DNA from: Zonotrichia leucophrys gambelii
Taxonomy: Eukaryota; Chordata; Aves; Passeriformes; Passerellidae
Direction: 5' to 3'
Assembly: GCF_028769735.1 (NCBI RefSeq)
Contig: NC_088170.1
Span: forward strand, 50,129,585 to 50,193,584
DNA length: 64,000 nt
Each line of letters opens with the position of its first letter. Position 1 is the first letter of the stretch. Below are positions 40,301-55,300 of the stretch, piece after piece. The notes under the pieces were generated by a model. It made no database searches and was not told where the DNA came from. It saw nothing but the letters and a program-made list of their open reading frames with translations. Made by a program: the position numbers and the translations under genes.

Positions 40301-43300
40301 GAAAACCAAATATTTCTGGGTAGTTTGCAATGTATAGATAACAAAATTTCTTATAAAATCTTTCTTTTCTGTCATTATTTGCTGTTTCCTTCAAACTATT
40401 CAGGATGGAAAGGATTTTTGTATCAATCACTTAAAACTTTTACTGGAATAGAGGTGCTTCAGAAAGACAAGACAGTTTAAGTTTTATTCACTTAATCTCC
40501 AGTCCTTATATCATGTCAAAACACATTTTATTTTTAAATATAAAATCCCAAAAAGTCAATTTCAAGAAACAACAACTTATAAAATACTTGTAATTAAATG
40601 CTTTGTGGACCAAAATCTCATTAAAAGGTTGAATTGAAACTCTGGATATTGTTCACCTTCAAACACAAAATTTAAATACTAAATGATAGGATGAAAGTTC
40701 TCATGTAAGAAATTCAACAAAAAATAACACATGGCATTATGTAAGACAATATTGACAAAATTTAGTCCTACCAGTTCTACTAGCTTCTAGCAATTCCTAT
40801 CTACAGCAGAAACACAGAAGACAAACTTAATTTCAATAGCAGGCTGCACAGAAATTGTTTACTCAATTGTTATAAAATTTAATTTTGTAAATTCAGTATT
40901 AGTTGTACAAACAGTATTTACAAATCATATTGTCTCCTAAAATTTTCCTGAATATAGAGAAACTGTGTGATATTTGAATACATCTCCAAAGTTCAACCAT
41001 TTTCTGCAGTATTATAAATGAAAATGTAAACAGTTTTACCTTTGAAACAAGAAGTGAAATAATTTCTTTAACAGTTTCTTCAACCAAGTCATCTATTTTC
41101 GAATGGTATTGTTGCTGTAATTCAAAAGATAAAAAAGCATTAGCATGTATATGAACACACACTTTTGTCATAAGTCATAAATGGTGCAAAGCTGATAACC
41201 CTGCCAGATCAGATTTACTTAAAATTATCATTTTGAACATCAGAAGAACAAACCCTTGAAAATGATCCACCCAATCAACAGTTTCTTACATTCTGTGTTG
41301 AAAATTTTCCCATGTACACTGTTGAGTTAAGCAGCTAATGGGGTTATTATTTAGATGAATTGAGTTCTTATACTTATTCAGGCAAAGGAATGTGAAGGAT
41401 AGTTTTTGTCTTCTCCTATATAATTAAGGTGGCCATGTATTTTTTTCTAAAGAGTTGGTTTAGCTGGAGAAGCGAAAAGACTAGAATAAGATTTAATTAA
41501 TACAGCATTTCATGTCTGACAACTCTCATTCATAAGTTATTTTAAATGTCCTCTAGAAATAAAATGAGCTCCAATTGTTCATCCTGAAAGAGCCTTTCTG
41601 TTACCACAGTGAGCTTCAGTTTATACAAATCTTACAATATGCTCAAGCAAGGGCAAAATTAAAATTTCATCAACAAAGCAGAATAGATGGTAACAAATTA
41701 ATAGGCCATAGAAGGCATAATAAAACAGACTTCATTCTCCATAGACTTTTTCTTTTGATTTTTAATAAAGAAGGTGCCTTTAAGTAAATGCTTTTAAAAT
41801 AAATCCGAAAGACTTTTTAGATAATCCTACCAAGCTCCCTTCTGAAATTAACGAGAACTAGGGATCCCATTCTGTCAAGGAGGCACATCAATTTAAACAG
41901 TAATTCTTCCTTTAGAAACATTTATCTGACAGCAAAGATTGTCCCCAATAGCCACTTCACAGAAAATGTGACTTGTAAAGACTAACCCTATCTTCCTAGT
42001 TCAAGGCTACTTGGAGCAGCTAACAGCATAATGCTCGGAGGAAAAGTACTGAGGTCAGTGTAAACATCAGCCTAACTTAGCAGCTGCCAGCTGAATAGTT
42101 TTCAGAGTTCTATGTTTTTAAAGGCATTTTTAATTCATTTCAGAGTTGCCATACAGATCAAAACATTAATTCCAATCTGCTGAATATTTTTAGGAATGAT
42201 TTTCTAAAAAGCACAGATCTTGAACTTGGGTTAAATTAAGAGAGAATAAAACTATGAGATGTGTTTGCCCACATACATGCATCTGCTACAGGTACTAACA
42301 CCAAACATCAATTTTTGCTTCTAATTTCTTTTCATGTTTAAGAACACTTGAAAAATGTTAATTCGCAACTCAGACAAACAGCTGAGGTCACACTGGAACA
42401 GTAAAAGAGCATATTAGAAATACATCAAAGAGCTTTCTACATTTTCATATTTATTACATTCCAAGCGTATTAATGTCTTGACCAATAAAATATTGTCTTG
42501 ATCTGCTAAGGGGACTAATCACCCCAAACAGTGTGTAATATCTGTTGCTTACAAGCCTTCAGAAGGCATTGCTTTCTTACTCTCTGGAAACCAAAAACAA
42601 TTATTCTCCCACTGATGAATGTCAAAACTGTATATACTGCTGTGATCCATAAAAAATCAGTTGTCCCTCCCAGAAAGTGTCTGCAAGTTTATCTCCACAG
42701 TGCATTAATTAATGAATTTATGTATATAAGATCAGTTCCTATTTTTTGTGATTTTTTTTCTTGTATTTTTTTTTCTTTCCTTTTTTCTTATTATTTTTTC
42801 TCACTATAAAGCAAATATAATTTTGTAGAAATGGCATATAAAGAGTAACTTCACTTCTGGACAAGGCAAAAAAATATAACTGAATCAAGCTTTTAAAAAA
42901 CCACAAGGTTCCAAAACCATGACATTTCTTTAGAAATAATTTTTAAATCACATTAATCTGATTTTTTTTCACATTTTATTTTGAAAACCATAAGATCATA
43001 AATACTCTAACCCGCTCCTCTTCAGTGCTAATTTCCACTAAAACAGTCACCCTCAGCAAAACAAAACTTGAGATCCTTGTGGAAGATGATTTGACTCTGG
43101 GCTTTATGAAGGTGGCTGAACTTTGGCTCCCAGGGGACTGGCTGACAGTGCAGGAGGATCACAGAATCAAACAGAATCACAGAATTTCTAGGTTGGAAGA
43201 GACCTTTAAGATCATCGAGTCCAACCCATGTTCTAACACCTCAACTAGATCATGGCACCAAGTGCCACATCCAGTCTTTTTTTAAACTCTTTGAGGGATG

Positions 43301-46300
43301 GTGACTCCACCACCTCCCTGGGTAGATGATTCCAGTATTTGATGACCCAGAGCAGGCAGGAGGAATGGCACACCCTGGAGAAGGGCTCATTCTGTCTGTC
43401 TGCAGGGCACTACAGAGCTACTGGCACTGCCTGCCCCAAAGCAGCGCGTGCTCGTGGGCGTTTGCAGGTTACTGCTCACACACATGAAAGGTGAAATGGC
43501 AGCATCAGCTCAGGGCAAGGGCTGACAGCTGGGGTTTATTTCTGGTGAGCCTCACTGAAAGATGAAAGAACCCAAAACTTTGCGACCTGGTAAGACAGGA
43601 CACTGAGTCTGAAAAGCAAAAAAGTGAAGAGTTCATCTGGAATGCCCTGAAGGATGAACAAGGAAAGAACTGAGAAGCTGATGTTCAGTCTGTTGCACAG
43701 TCAGACTGTGAAGGAATTCTGAGGGCCTGGCTAACAAAAAGCAACATTACCATTTAAAACAAAAAGTGGCTGCTAATATTGAATGAAAAAAATGCAAATT
43801 AAAAAACAATGAAAAGACACTTACCCATTGACTAGCAAACTGGTTCATGTCACGGAAAACCAAAAGGAAAAATAAAGACGACAGGGTGGAACAGGAAAAT
43901 GATGAATGTCTCATTGAATTAGGAAAAAAAAAGACAATTACATCGAATATGTTCACTTGAAAAGATCAGCCAATGAAATGAAGAACACAATATAGAAACG
44001 CAAAAATCAACTGAAAAAAATATGTCCAAATAGTATAATTGTGAAGATGCCTAAAGCAGACCTACATTTTTTGTTGCCAAATTCCGAAAAATGTTTTTAC
44101 TGTCTCTTCAAAACCAAATCAAACAAATTATGAACCAAACGACATGCTAATACATTAGCACAGAAAGAAGAGTTTTAATTTTTGCTGGTGGTCTCACCAA
44201 TCTACATAGCATACTCTTTTCGTTTCACAGATTAATCCTGCTGAGAGTGACAACACGGGAGTGACAGAAGTCAGGGAAGTTTACATTTCCTTCAAAAGCA
44301 CATCAGTGCTCCACTGTGGAGTACCTACAGTCCTGGCAGCAGTCTACTGCCAAAACGGTCCCTGTCCTTGGAGACCAAATTAAAAAACCCCATTAAACTG
44401 CCTGATTATTTGTTTCCTCTATTTTCAGCATATTCCTAGGCATGAATGCTGAGTCTATAATCCATTTAAAACCAAACCTTACTAAATTAAAACCTGTTTG
44501 CAAGGCACAATATTTTGGCTCTAGTTTACAATTACAAAGGAGTCCTGAAGTGGGCTCTTTTTCTCTTGCAGCCCGAGAGAAATTCCTGGAGGGGCTGTGA
44601 GTCAAGAAATCCTCTGAATGTTCAACACACTCACAGGTCAAAGCAAGCAAATTACAGAGGCACTCTGTGTGCTCTCTGGTGGAAGATGAGGGGCTGTGTC
44701 TTTGCATGATGCTGCTAGGGATCAGCTGATGCACACTTCTATACCAACAGAGCTATGTGATGCATCTCAGTTAGTCTGAAATTAATCTAAGGACAGTCTG
44801 CAGCATGAAATGTTTCAGATCAACCAAACACAGGATTTAAACATACAAATTTCCACTTACCTCTTGCCCCCCATCCAGTATGCAGAGTTTAGCTGTCTGT
44901 TTCTTGGCGTCAACCAAGACGTTAAACATTGTGCACAGGTAAGAAGGTATACGCAGGTCTGTTGACTTGTTTGTCTTTTGCAGCTTCAGCTCAAATGCAA
45001 TTCTTGTTCTGTTTATTAAAACACAATTTGTAATTGATAATTCTGAACAATCACAGTAAACATAAAAATGTTATTAAACATGTTGGCTTAAAAATATACA
45101 TATGCATGAGAACACTAGAATTAAAATTCTGTAAATTCAGAATATCAGCCTTTCAATAAGCAATTGCACTGATGGTAATCTCAAGGTTCTGTATTTCTTT
45201 AGTGAATTCAGTTGAACAATAAAAGTATTATCTTCTTGCTTTCTAGATAACAATATGTTTCCTTGTGTTTAACATAAAGCAATGAAAGAAAATACCCCTT
45301 ACTGTCCAGCTTTTCTATGCTAAAATGCAGTTTATTGTATAAAATGCTTGCTTCTAAGAAATATAATGAGAAATTCCTCTTCTAGCTTTCATGGAAAGAG
45401 AATTTTAATAAAGAAAATGAGTCCAATATTAAGAAAATACTAACATTTATAATGAAAATGACAACATTTTAGGAGATGCATATTATAAAATCCCTATTTT
45501 CTTCTCAAAACAGTGTAAATAAGGAGCAATGTCACTAAAATGAACTGTAAATCAACATACCTGAAGATAAAATGTTTTATTTTCACCCTTATTTTTATAT
45601 GTGGATACCAGAAATTCACACAGTATTTTTAGAAGATAGGAACAGAAGAATCCTATTCCCATTTAAAATTTTTTTAAGATCATATTAATATCACAAGAAG
45701 AGTTATAATAGAAGAATTCCATCATTTTATTCTGCATTGCTACTCTAATCTTTATTACCTAACATACAGGTTTGACCACACAGAAAACATAATTAGTGTA
45801 TTAAGACTGGTATGTTATGTATTAAGTCTAAAATATTAATATAGTCTATAGTCCTGTTGATAAGACAGTAAAAGCTTTTTTTCTTTGTCCAGCTCAAAAT
45901 CAAAATAATCCATGTATTAGTAGCACTGAATCTCTTTGCTACTCTATATTTTTTTAGACTATGATTATACTAACACTCTTCTAGTTCTTTAAGATTTCAC
46001 CATTTTTCTAAGGTTTCTTAAATAACTGTAATTGACTGAGCTTCTATGCCAAATTCTTTAGAACAGATGGATTGCTTTAATTTTAGTGTTTCCTACCTTT
46101 CTTTATTAGAGCTTTAACTTTAATTCTATTCCCTGTATCGTTGCCCTTTCATAATAACATAGAAAAGTTCTTTTAAGTGTTTCTGGTTTTTTAATCATGA
46201 TTTCATCACTCCAGCTCTAGGAACAGGCTTATATCCTTAGCCTGAGGCTCTACTTTTTCCTACTGTGTTTAGAGAAAATAATGCAATACTATGTCATCGG

Positions 46301-49300
46301 TCAAGATTCTCTGCTTGTTTAGCCTTTCATATCAATATTGTCATTTTATGATTAACACAAATTATCTACAAAATTTATTTCCCCCATTCTATTATTTTTT
46401 TTAAATCTGCATTTTTATATGTCCAGATTAAGCTTTCTGAAGCACCTAGGGTATATTCATAACAGACAGAGAAATTTTCCTTGGTATTTCCTGGATGTTG
46501 CCAAATTGCTGATTGCCAGATACTGGAAATAAACAGAAGTCATGATCCTTTTAGAACTGCCGTGATTCCAGTGACAGGATTCTGGTATAGGTGTACCTCA
46601 GCAGGCCAGCATGAGCCCTCCTGTGCTAATTTTCAAATCTCTCCCAGTTTTTAAGTGATCATTTCAACTGTACCTTTTAACGCAGGCTTCAATCATGTCA
46701 GTGGCCATGAGTTTAAGTCTCTGCTCTAAATGGTGGGCAAATTCTGGTTCTGGCCAGTGAAGATCAAAAACAAACATCTGCAGAGCATCCAGTTTCCAGA
46801 AAAGATCTTCTGATGTAGCTGATCCATTGCTATAAGAAACAAAACAAGCCCCCAAGAAACAGAAGATAAATATATGGATGTCTATCCCAGTTGCCACATA
46901 ATTAAGGTAATAAGATTTCCTTATCACACCATCTTCTTCCTTCATTTCCCTGTATCTTTTATCACAGTAGCTTTTATTTAAAAAACGTGAAAATGGTAGT
47001 GGGAAGTTTAAAATATATCCCCTTAGGGTGAAAAAAGTGAATGATTTCTCATTTGTTAGCTGAGAAATATGGCCGGATGGGAGGTAGATGGGATGTTGGG
47101 GAGCATGGAAAATGAAATAGCTCAAGTTTCAGATCAAGATAGGAAAAATATAGGGTACAGGAATAGTATGGATATTTTCAATATAGTGAAGATTTTGTGC
47201 ATATATTTTCTTGCCTTCATAACTCTGGTAGACAAGTCTACCAAAGAAAGGAGGATGGCAGTACTAATATTGTAGAAGAGATAACCAGAAAAATAGCCCC
47301 CTGATAAATGCTCATGAATTCTAAGTGCAGGAATAGCATCAGATCTGGGTGAGAAAAAAAAAAAGAGAAGAGAAACTATTCAAGAAAATTTGTGTACAAA
47401 CAAAACCAGCAGATTAATAAGGCTCTATGCCATCTCAGATTGCCCATAATGTTTTAAAGTTCTCCCACCCTGATTTGATTGCTAAATCAATTGCTTGTGA
47501 TAAAATGCAACAACTCAAACTAAGCAGTAAGTTGATTTACACTTCCACTGTCAATAGAGATTAATTACATTTTCATAATGTGTTGTATTGCAATGCCTGC
47601 ATTACCATTTAAGATTAGAGTATACTATGCAACATGGAATTCCAGGTTGTGAGTGACACAACCAACCAAAACTCAGCCTGACAGACCCAATTCAGATCCA
47701 AACAGTTTAAATGATTCAGATCCAAACAGTTTAATGATAGTCTCTGCTATCATTTTGCTTCTTATGCCTTATGACTGAAGAAGAGAATTATCAAAGTGTT
47801 AAGTGACCCCAGCTCTCATGGAAGGAATCAGCGAGCACTGACTGTGCTCAGGACAGAGCAGGGTCAGATTCAGAATGAAACAACCAGGAAGGAGCTCTAA
47901 TGTCTGTCCACCTAAGGCACCCCTCAGCCAGTGGCACCCCATGGGTCCCATGGGGGCAGTGGGCAGGGAGGTGAATCTCAGCCCAGCCCATGCTCAGAGG
48001 CAGTGGGCAGCGAGGTGAATCACTGCCCAGCCCATGCTCAGGGGCAGTGGGCAGGGACATGAATCACTGCCCAGCTCATGCTCAGGGGCAGTGAGGAGGG
48101 AGGTGAATCTCAGCCTAGCCCACCTTCAGGGGCTGTGAGGAGGGAGATGAATCACAGCCCAGCCCATGTTCAGGGACAGTGAGATGGGAGGCGAATCACA
48201 GCCCAGCCCATGTTCAGGGGTGAACCACAGCCCAGCCCACCTTCAGGGCCCTGAAGTGCAGCAGGGTTGCAGCAGGTGCCGCTTCAGTCTCACACCTGCA
48301 TCCATCACCTTCCAGACACACCCATGTGCCCCTTGCTCCCCTGCCACCACAGCCAGCCCTGCCACCTGAGGCAATGGTGCCTCAGTGCCCAGCACAGCCC
48401 CGGGCCAGGCGAGGGGACAGCCAGGCAGTGACAAGCTGGCAGCAGGGCATCCTGCCCAAGGGAAACAGTGCCTCTGAGCAGCTCTGCCTCTGGCTTTAAT
48501 GGTGCAGGTTTTGATCCCATCATGGTGCACAACAGGATACTCCACAGCCCCAACACACTTTTTGTTTAGGCTTTTTTCGATATTACGCATATTTTCCCCA
48601 CTTGTGTTACACAGCTACTGTTAATTTTGCATTGTATTGTGGTCCTGAAAGAAAACAGCAAAAACAGGGAAAAGGCCCATGGGACTGCTAAGGTTACAAC
48701 TTGCACAGGGGTTCTACCTTCTGAGGGACCCCAGCTAAGTTTCATACATCACTAAGTTTAATTAAGGAACAGAAAGAAAAAAACAACCAAAGCTTCTGGA
48801 AAATTTATAATCCCGTTAGACTATTTTTAAGTTATATGACAAGCAAATATTGAAAATACATTGCATCTGCTGTGTACACTGGCAGTGAGTGAAGCTGTAG
48901 ATGCTTTGTTTAGACCTTATCTGATTCAAAAGTGACTAAATCAAGTTTTGAGATGATTGGGGTAAAAGAATAAGACAAATCATATGGGGACAGAAATGGG
49001 ATAATCTCAGTATTTTTATAACTGTTGATAAAAACACGTATTTTCTAGAAAACAAACCAAACTTTCTCAAGAAACAAAACTAATAATTTTCATCATCATA
49101 AAATGATGATGAAATGGTTAATCATAAAATTAACCATTTTTACTCTCCCATAGTTATTTCTTTTTCACCTGATGGAATTCCAAAGGAAACTCCTTAGGAC
49201 TCAGGAGGACTGATTAATTCATAACAATATAAATGTATATAAATGTATATAAATGTATAAATGTATTCTTATGTACATTTACTACCTTGTTTACCACTAC

Positions 49301-52300
49301 ATTGTAGTAGCCACTTAATTTTGTTTAATTAGACTACCAAATGAAATTTCAGAATTATAACAAAAGTAATAACAGGCACAGGTTCACGGAAGAATTAATT
49401 CTGTGAGAAACACTAATTAATTTGTTTTCTTTCCAAATAATTTTGAGTTTTCATCCCTCAACTTTTATTCAGCATTGTCCGATGACCTTTGAATTTGACT
49501 AACACATTGTACTAATAAGACGAAGAAAGAAAACGTGCTACAACAGAAATTGTTTGCTCCTGGTTCACACATCCTAACACAAATGTCTAATTTGTTTGCT
49601 GAATGCTTCAAAAGAAGAGCTAAACTCAGACTTTACATCTTCCTGGCACAGGAGCAATTCCTGCATTTAACTCAAGACTGAATCTGTACCCATTATCTGA
49701 GAACCTTGTTTTTTTTCTTGAGACAGGACACATTCTTGACTATTGAAAAGTTTTTATTTGAATGTGCATGGTAAAGCTACTTCAGTCTAAAGAAAGGAAT
49801 AACATTGCTCTACCAGGAAAGTGAACTGACATTCTTTCTTTAAAAATTATAATAGTTATCCATAGTTTTAAAATTAAGCACAAATTCTACTGCTTTGCTG
49901 TCCAAAACTTAACCTTTCAGCCACTGTCTAGCTGCTCATTCCTATTAATAAGCTCATGGCAGTAAGAGAAGATTACCAGGGATTAAAAGAGGCAAATATT
50001 CTGCACATTATATTCAGATTTATTTTAATGGGAATTTAACTTTGCTATTGGTCACACTTTGACTGGGAAAGCAAACCAGGTATCTCCAGAGGTCCCTTTT
50101 AAATTATTTTATGTCTTTATGCCTTGCATCATACTGAACAGAGCACAAAAATAAGATCCCAGACATAATGTTTCTCCAAGAACCTGCAGCATATCAAATC
50201 TAGGAATTGCATGCAGCCTTAATTCACTTATCCACTGACAGCTGAAAGAGGCAGCTTCCCACTGGGCTTGCCAGGTACCTAAGCAGCAGCAATTAGTCAA
50301 ACAGTACACTAATAAAGTACACTGGTTGCAAGATACTCCCACACATGACTCCAGAGTAGATGTAGAATGAATAATTTCTGGCTACATATGAAACTCCATA
50401 GGGTGGCTTGGGATATGAAAATGTAAGTATTAAATATCTAAGAATATTATAAATAAACCCAAAGATTCAAAAGCAGCTGGTTTCATTTATTCTGTAAACT
50501 ACCAAGGACAGGGATGGTCATTTTACAAATTACTGCAATTTTTTTTTAAAGGTTACTACTGAGATACTACCCACTAGCATTTTGTGAGGACCATTTAGAA
50601 AACATGGCACAAGCACTGCATCCATTGTGAGCCCCCAGCTTGTGAACTCCAGCTTTTCATTCTTTATGCTGCCTCAAAATACATGGTCAGGGCTCAGAAA
50701 GTCAATAGAGAATTCCTTCAGCAGAACAGGATTTTCAATAATTTCAATGTCAGTTGCACTCAGCCCCATCTCTCCACTTTTCACCAGCAGATGAGGCAGA
50801 AGGATGGAGAAGAACCTTTGCAAGCATCAGTTGGTGTAAAGTCCCTCAAAGACACTGGGGACAGAGCTACTCCATGACTTCTCTTAGCTCAAGGCTGAGG
50901 CAACCTAAGGGTCAAGCAACCAAAACGAGTTTCTCAAGTCTTCTTTCTTACTGCATATCAATATTTTCAGAAGAAATTTGCCCCACAATATAAATTTGTC
51001 TTGCAGAATGCTCAATAGGACCTAGCTATTCAAAATTCCTTATTCTATAGAGAGCAGATCAGCCACATTTCCCCATGCCATCAGTCCTAGGGCTATAATT
51101 CTAAATACCCATCCTTGGAAATGCAGGCCATGTCCTCCTAGCACTTGGCTGGAGGAAAGCTCTATGACAGGAATGTATGTGGCACTGCAGACACAACCCC
51201 TCAGAACAGAGATGAAAGATGTCCTCCTGACTCCCTCAGCACTCACAAACACACAGAGCTCCAGCACAGGAGCTCAGACACATTCAGACCAACTCCCTCT
51301 ACATCACTATTGGGGCACTGTGACTGCCCCAGCCTTGTCTCTCTCATCACCCATTACAGCTGAGCCTTAGCAGGAAGAATAGAAATGACACATTTCCTTT
51401 GGCGTTTCTTCTTCTGGGTGGAAGACAAGACAGGACAATTCTCCTATAAGCAAATATCTTATTCCAGGTTTCCCCAGACCTGAATTTTCCTGAAGATGAT
51501 GTTTTAGACTGGCACCAGATAGCAACAACCTTGGGTGTGTACCTACAATATTTCTGGTTAGTGACACTATGTTATGTCTGCACTGAAAAGAATAATCATA
51601 AATTAAACCATAAAAAATTAAAATCACCCACATATTGAACTTAAAGCCCAGGTCCAGTAGACACACACAAAAAAAAAAAAAAATGAAGAGCCATTTAAAA
51701 TAGTGTATTTGAATGAATGAATGAATAAGTAAGGAAAAACTCCTCATTGTGGCTGATTGAAAGCTTTTACAGAATACTCAAACATTTTTGCTCTTTAAGA
51801 TTATCTTCAGCCAAATGGAAGAGTAATTCACAGTGCTCTGCATGTCTAGCCAATGTGTCCTCAGAGTTATCTTCTCCAGAGACCAATCAAGAAGAACAGA
51901 CTGCTACTCATAACAATTTCCCCTTTTCATATCTCACTTTCCAATGCCCAAAAAGAAGTGAAAAAAGGTAATGATCCTTCTAAATGCGGTTATAAGTAGC
52001 ATATATTTATTGCTCCAAAGCGAATTATCAAGGACAAAAAAGTAAAGGATTAATTAAAAAATATAAACAATCTTTGCTAGTAATGTTCAAGAGAATTGTA
52101 CCAACTTTAAAGTGAAAATGGGAAAAATCTATTTTCATCAGTAAAGCACACAAATGGATGTCCACTGTGAATATATTTTCACTTCTTTCTCTTCAGCAAA
52201 ATTCTTAGGTAGGCACATAATAGCTCTATTGAATATGAATATACTTAAATATGAGCCTGAGAGCATGGACACAAACTTTAGTAAAGTTTGGAGAACAATA

Positions 52301-55300
52301 AATCTCTTTCTGTTACAGATAAAAGAGACACAGGGCTGCAGCAAACCTTTAACACAGTTGGCCCACAGACTACGCATTCTCATTGTTTTTGACTCTCGGT
52401 TCTACATTGTGCAGTTCAAACTGATAATGATTAACTAGCCAAAACCATCACTTTTTGGTTAAAGAGGAAAGTCCCGCAGAACTCTGTGATGTACATAGCT
52501 ATCTTCTTGCCAAATTATCAGTTTTGTGGCCAGGAGGGGGGAGCAGAGTGAACTGGGAAAGAAAGACTTGGGGGAGGCAGTGAGGAGGAGTCCACTTGCA
52601 TTCTGAATTAGATGACTCTGCTGACTGCATGTATAATTCTGTGTACCCCTCTAGTCCACCTAAGCTGGGTTGTTCATCATTGAAAGGGAAAACTGTCAGG
52701 AAGCTGTGGGCTGTGCTTAGCAGGCATTGGAGCAAAAGTATTGGGTTACTCCTTGTTGAAGAACTTGACTAGTAAGTGTGTTCTTCCTGAAAAAGACGGG
52801 ATGGGAGAAGAGGGAGAAAATAAAACCCTCCTCCTTTCTATGACATAACAGTGAAAGTGATCCACTTCCTCTGCCAGAAACTGAGCCACCATTACCAGGA
52901 GGAAAAAGGAAACTCCTTGGCATGGGAGGAGGGACAAGTGACTTGCAGTGCTTTAGCTGTGTTTTTTTTTTTTTTTTTTTTTTACCCAAACACATGACCA
53001 TTCTGAGAATTCACTTGGCTCTTCAGTAGAATTAAGATAGGCTGATTCTTAAAATACTGCCTGAATACCAAAGTATTACAAAGGTAACTTAATGCTGCCT
53101 GCAATTGAGACGGTCAATTCATGCACATTTTATAAATATAACCTCAAAGCTCTATGTTTTGGGGAAAGAACATAAAGAGGTGCCTCCATCAGAGCCAGCA
53201 CCATGGCAGATCTCTTCTAGGATGCAGTGTGGGGTGGCTGAGAGGGGATGGTGGCCTTACAGAGGTCACAACCCCAGTAAGAGACACTGCTCACCCCCAC
53301 TTCTCTCCAAAAGCAGCAGAATGGTAGCTACTTCTGGCAAGTGTTCACAGCATGCCAACCTCACTGCTCACCAAAGGCTATGAAAACCTCACTGGTTGGT
53401 TAAGAATTTTATGCATTTTATGCATGTTAAGAATATATGCATATTCACATATACCTGAAACTGAATACAAGAACATATGCAAGGAGGATGAGCCCATGGC
53501 TGAATTTTACTTTGCTTGTACATGTTTTGACCACAGAGTCCAGATATATTGCTGCACAAACCCCTTCATTTAGGAAAGATCTACCACTATAATCCTCCAA
53601 CCAAAATCTGTATTCATCATGAATTCAGTATTCAAAATATAGGAAATTTCATCTACACAATTTATTTTTACTGGATAGGGCTGCTAGAAAGCAGACTACA
53701 AGAGCACATCCAAGATTAGCAACTCTTAACTCTGAAAGCTATTCTTTAAAAAAAAGGTGACCTTTGAAAACCTGGGGATAACAGAAAGGAATTTGAGTTC
53801 CAGAAGGCCAATTAGTTTGTATTCAAAGCTGAAATGACTTGCATAAGCACATCAGGAGAAACCTAGCATTACTATAGTAAACACAAAAGGTACCAAAGCC
53901 AAGGATTAAGAGGAATTCTGTCACTTTTTAGGGGAATTAACAGCAGAACAACAATGATAATACTCCTTTTTTTTACAAGGAGTCAAGTCACATGAAAAAG
54001 GCAAGGGATAATGGGTTCGAGTTACTTATGGGGAGTTTCTGATTAGAAAGTAGAGGAAATTTTTCACAATTAAGACAATATGCCATTGGAATAATCCCCC
54101 CAGAGGAAATGATGGGTTCCCCAACATTGCACATTTTAAAAATTAATCTGGACAGGGCACTAGGCCTTCCTAGACCATGGTTTTGCCAAGAAAAGTTGAT
54201 GAGATGATCCTTGAGATCCCTTTTAACATGGTATTCTTTGATTGCATTAACTCTTGCAGAAATAAATCTAATGCTATTTAGGAGTCTGTCATGTACTTGA
54301 CAAGTCAACACTTGTCTTGAAATGATGTTATCAACATATGTGTTTTGAATGTGTGTTTTTTGAAGCTTTTCACTTTCATGCTTTCCTAATATAACTTTTG
54401 CTAAAATAAGGTTCATGAGCCCTTCTCTGACATCAATTGATGTGTCTTCACACAGAAATCAGACCTATAACTATGGGAATATTTCCACTGAGCACTGAAA
54501 TGTTGGAGAAAAATCAAAAAGAAATAATTTTTTTTCAAGCAGACAAAGAAAGGGATGTACTTCTCCCCTTGGCACTTATTAACATTTTACTATTTTCCTC
54601 TAACATGGATATTTAATCTGATGACAATATTTGCAATCAATGACTTTCCGAGCCAATATAAAATGAGTTAATCAAACCCATGCAAAAAATATAATGGGCT
54701 GCCTCATTTTACAAAACCACAATCTAAAATCAATCATCCAAAAGGTTCCCCACTGCTTATTAATTCAAAAGAATCATTAGGATGTTTAGAGTATTAAACA
54801 TCATTCCTGCTATGACAGACCTTTGCAAAGTTGATTTTCTGAGTTACCAGGTTTAAGATTGCTACATTTTAATGCACTAGAAAGCGCAACTCACTAACAG
54901 TCCATGCTGGGCTCACTCCCAAGAAACAACAATTTCCAACTAAGAGAGGATAAACACCATGCAATCCAAATACAGCTGCACAGAACACTAGCAAGGCCAT
55001 GCAGAGCTGACATACAGTCAGAAAGTTATTGAAGAATACACACGTGGAGTCATACAAAGAAGTCATCCAGGTTGGTGTAGTAAAGCTAGGTATTTGTGGA
55101 AGATTAACAGGCAAACTTGGAACTTTTGGAAGAGCTACATTAGGAAGACTGTTGGTGATGCTCCTGTGAAGAAATAAACAATGTAGGAATACAATAAAAA
55201 ATAGAATATTTGGAGGACAACAGGGGAGAACCCCTTATTAGACAGAAAGCTATAAGCAGGTGCTTTGTTCAGATTTTGTAAAAAGCACTTACTTGACAGG

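Larger units (their letters stand above)
46830..55043 (-). other. CADPS2: CADPS2 intron (8.2 kb)
   Basis: It contains a 24-base tandem duplication (47690), the 44-base minisatellite (47953-48245), nested hairpins (49088-49139), a 10-base AT repeat (49228), A/T homopolymers (51669, 52962) and an old CR1 fragment (about 53985-54246). No nested gene was seen. Confidence 0.85.

Noticed and set aside
46664..47125. 153-codon minus-strand frame
   Set aside because: Only the 46674-46829 part is the CADPS2 exon; the remainder is intron upstream of a clear acceptor.
48243..48590. 115-codon minus-strand frame next to the minisatellite
   Set aside because: GC-rich chance frame with no family likeness.
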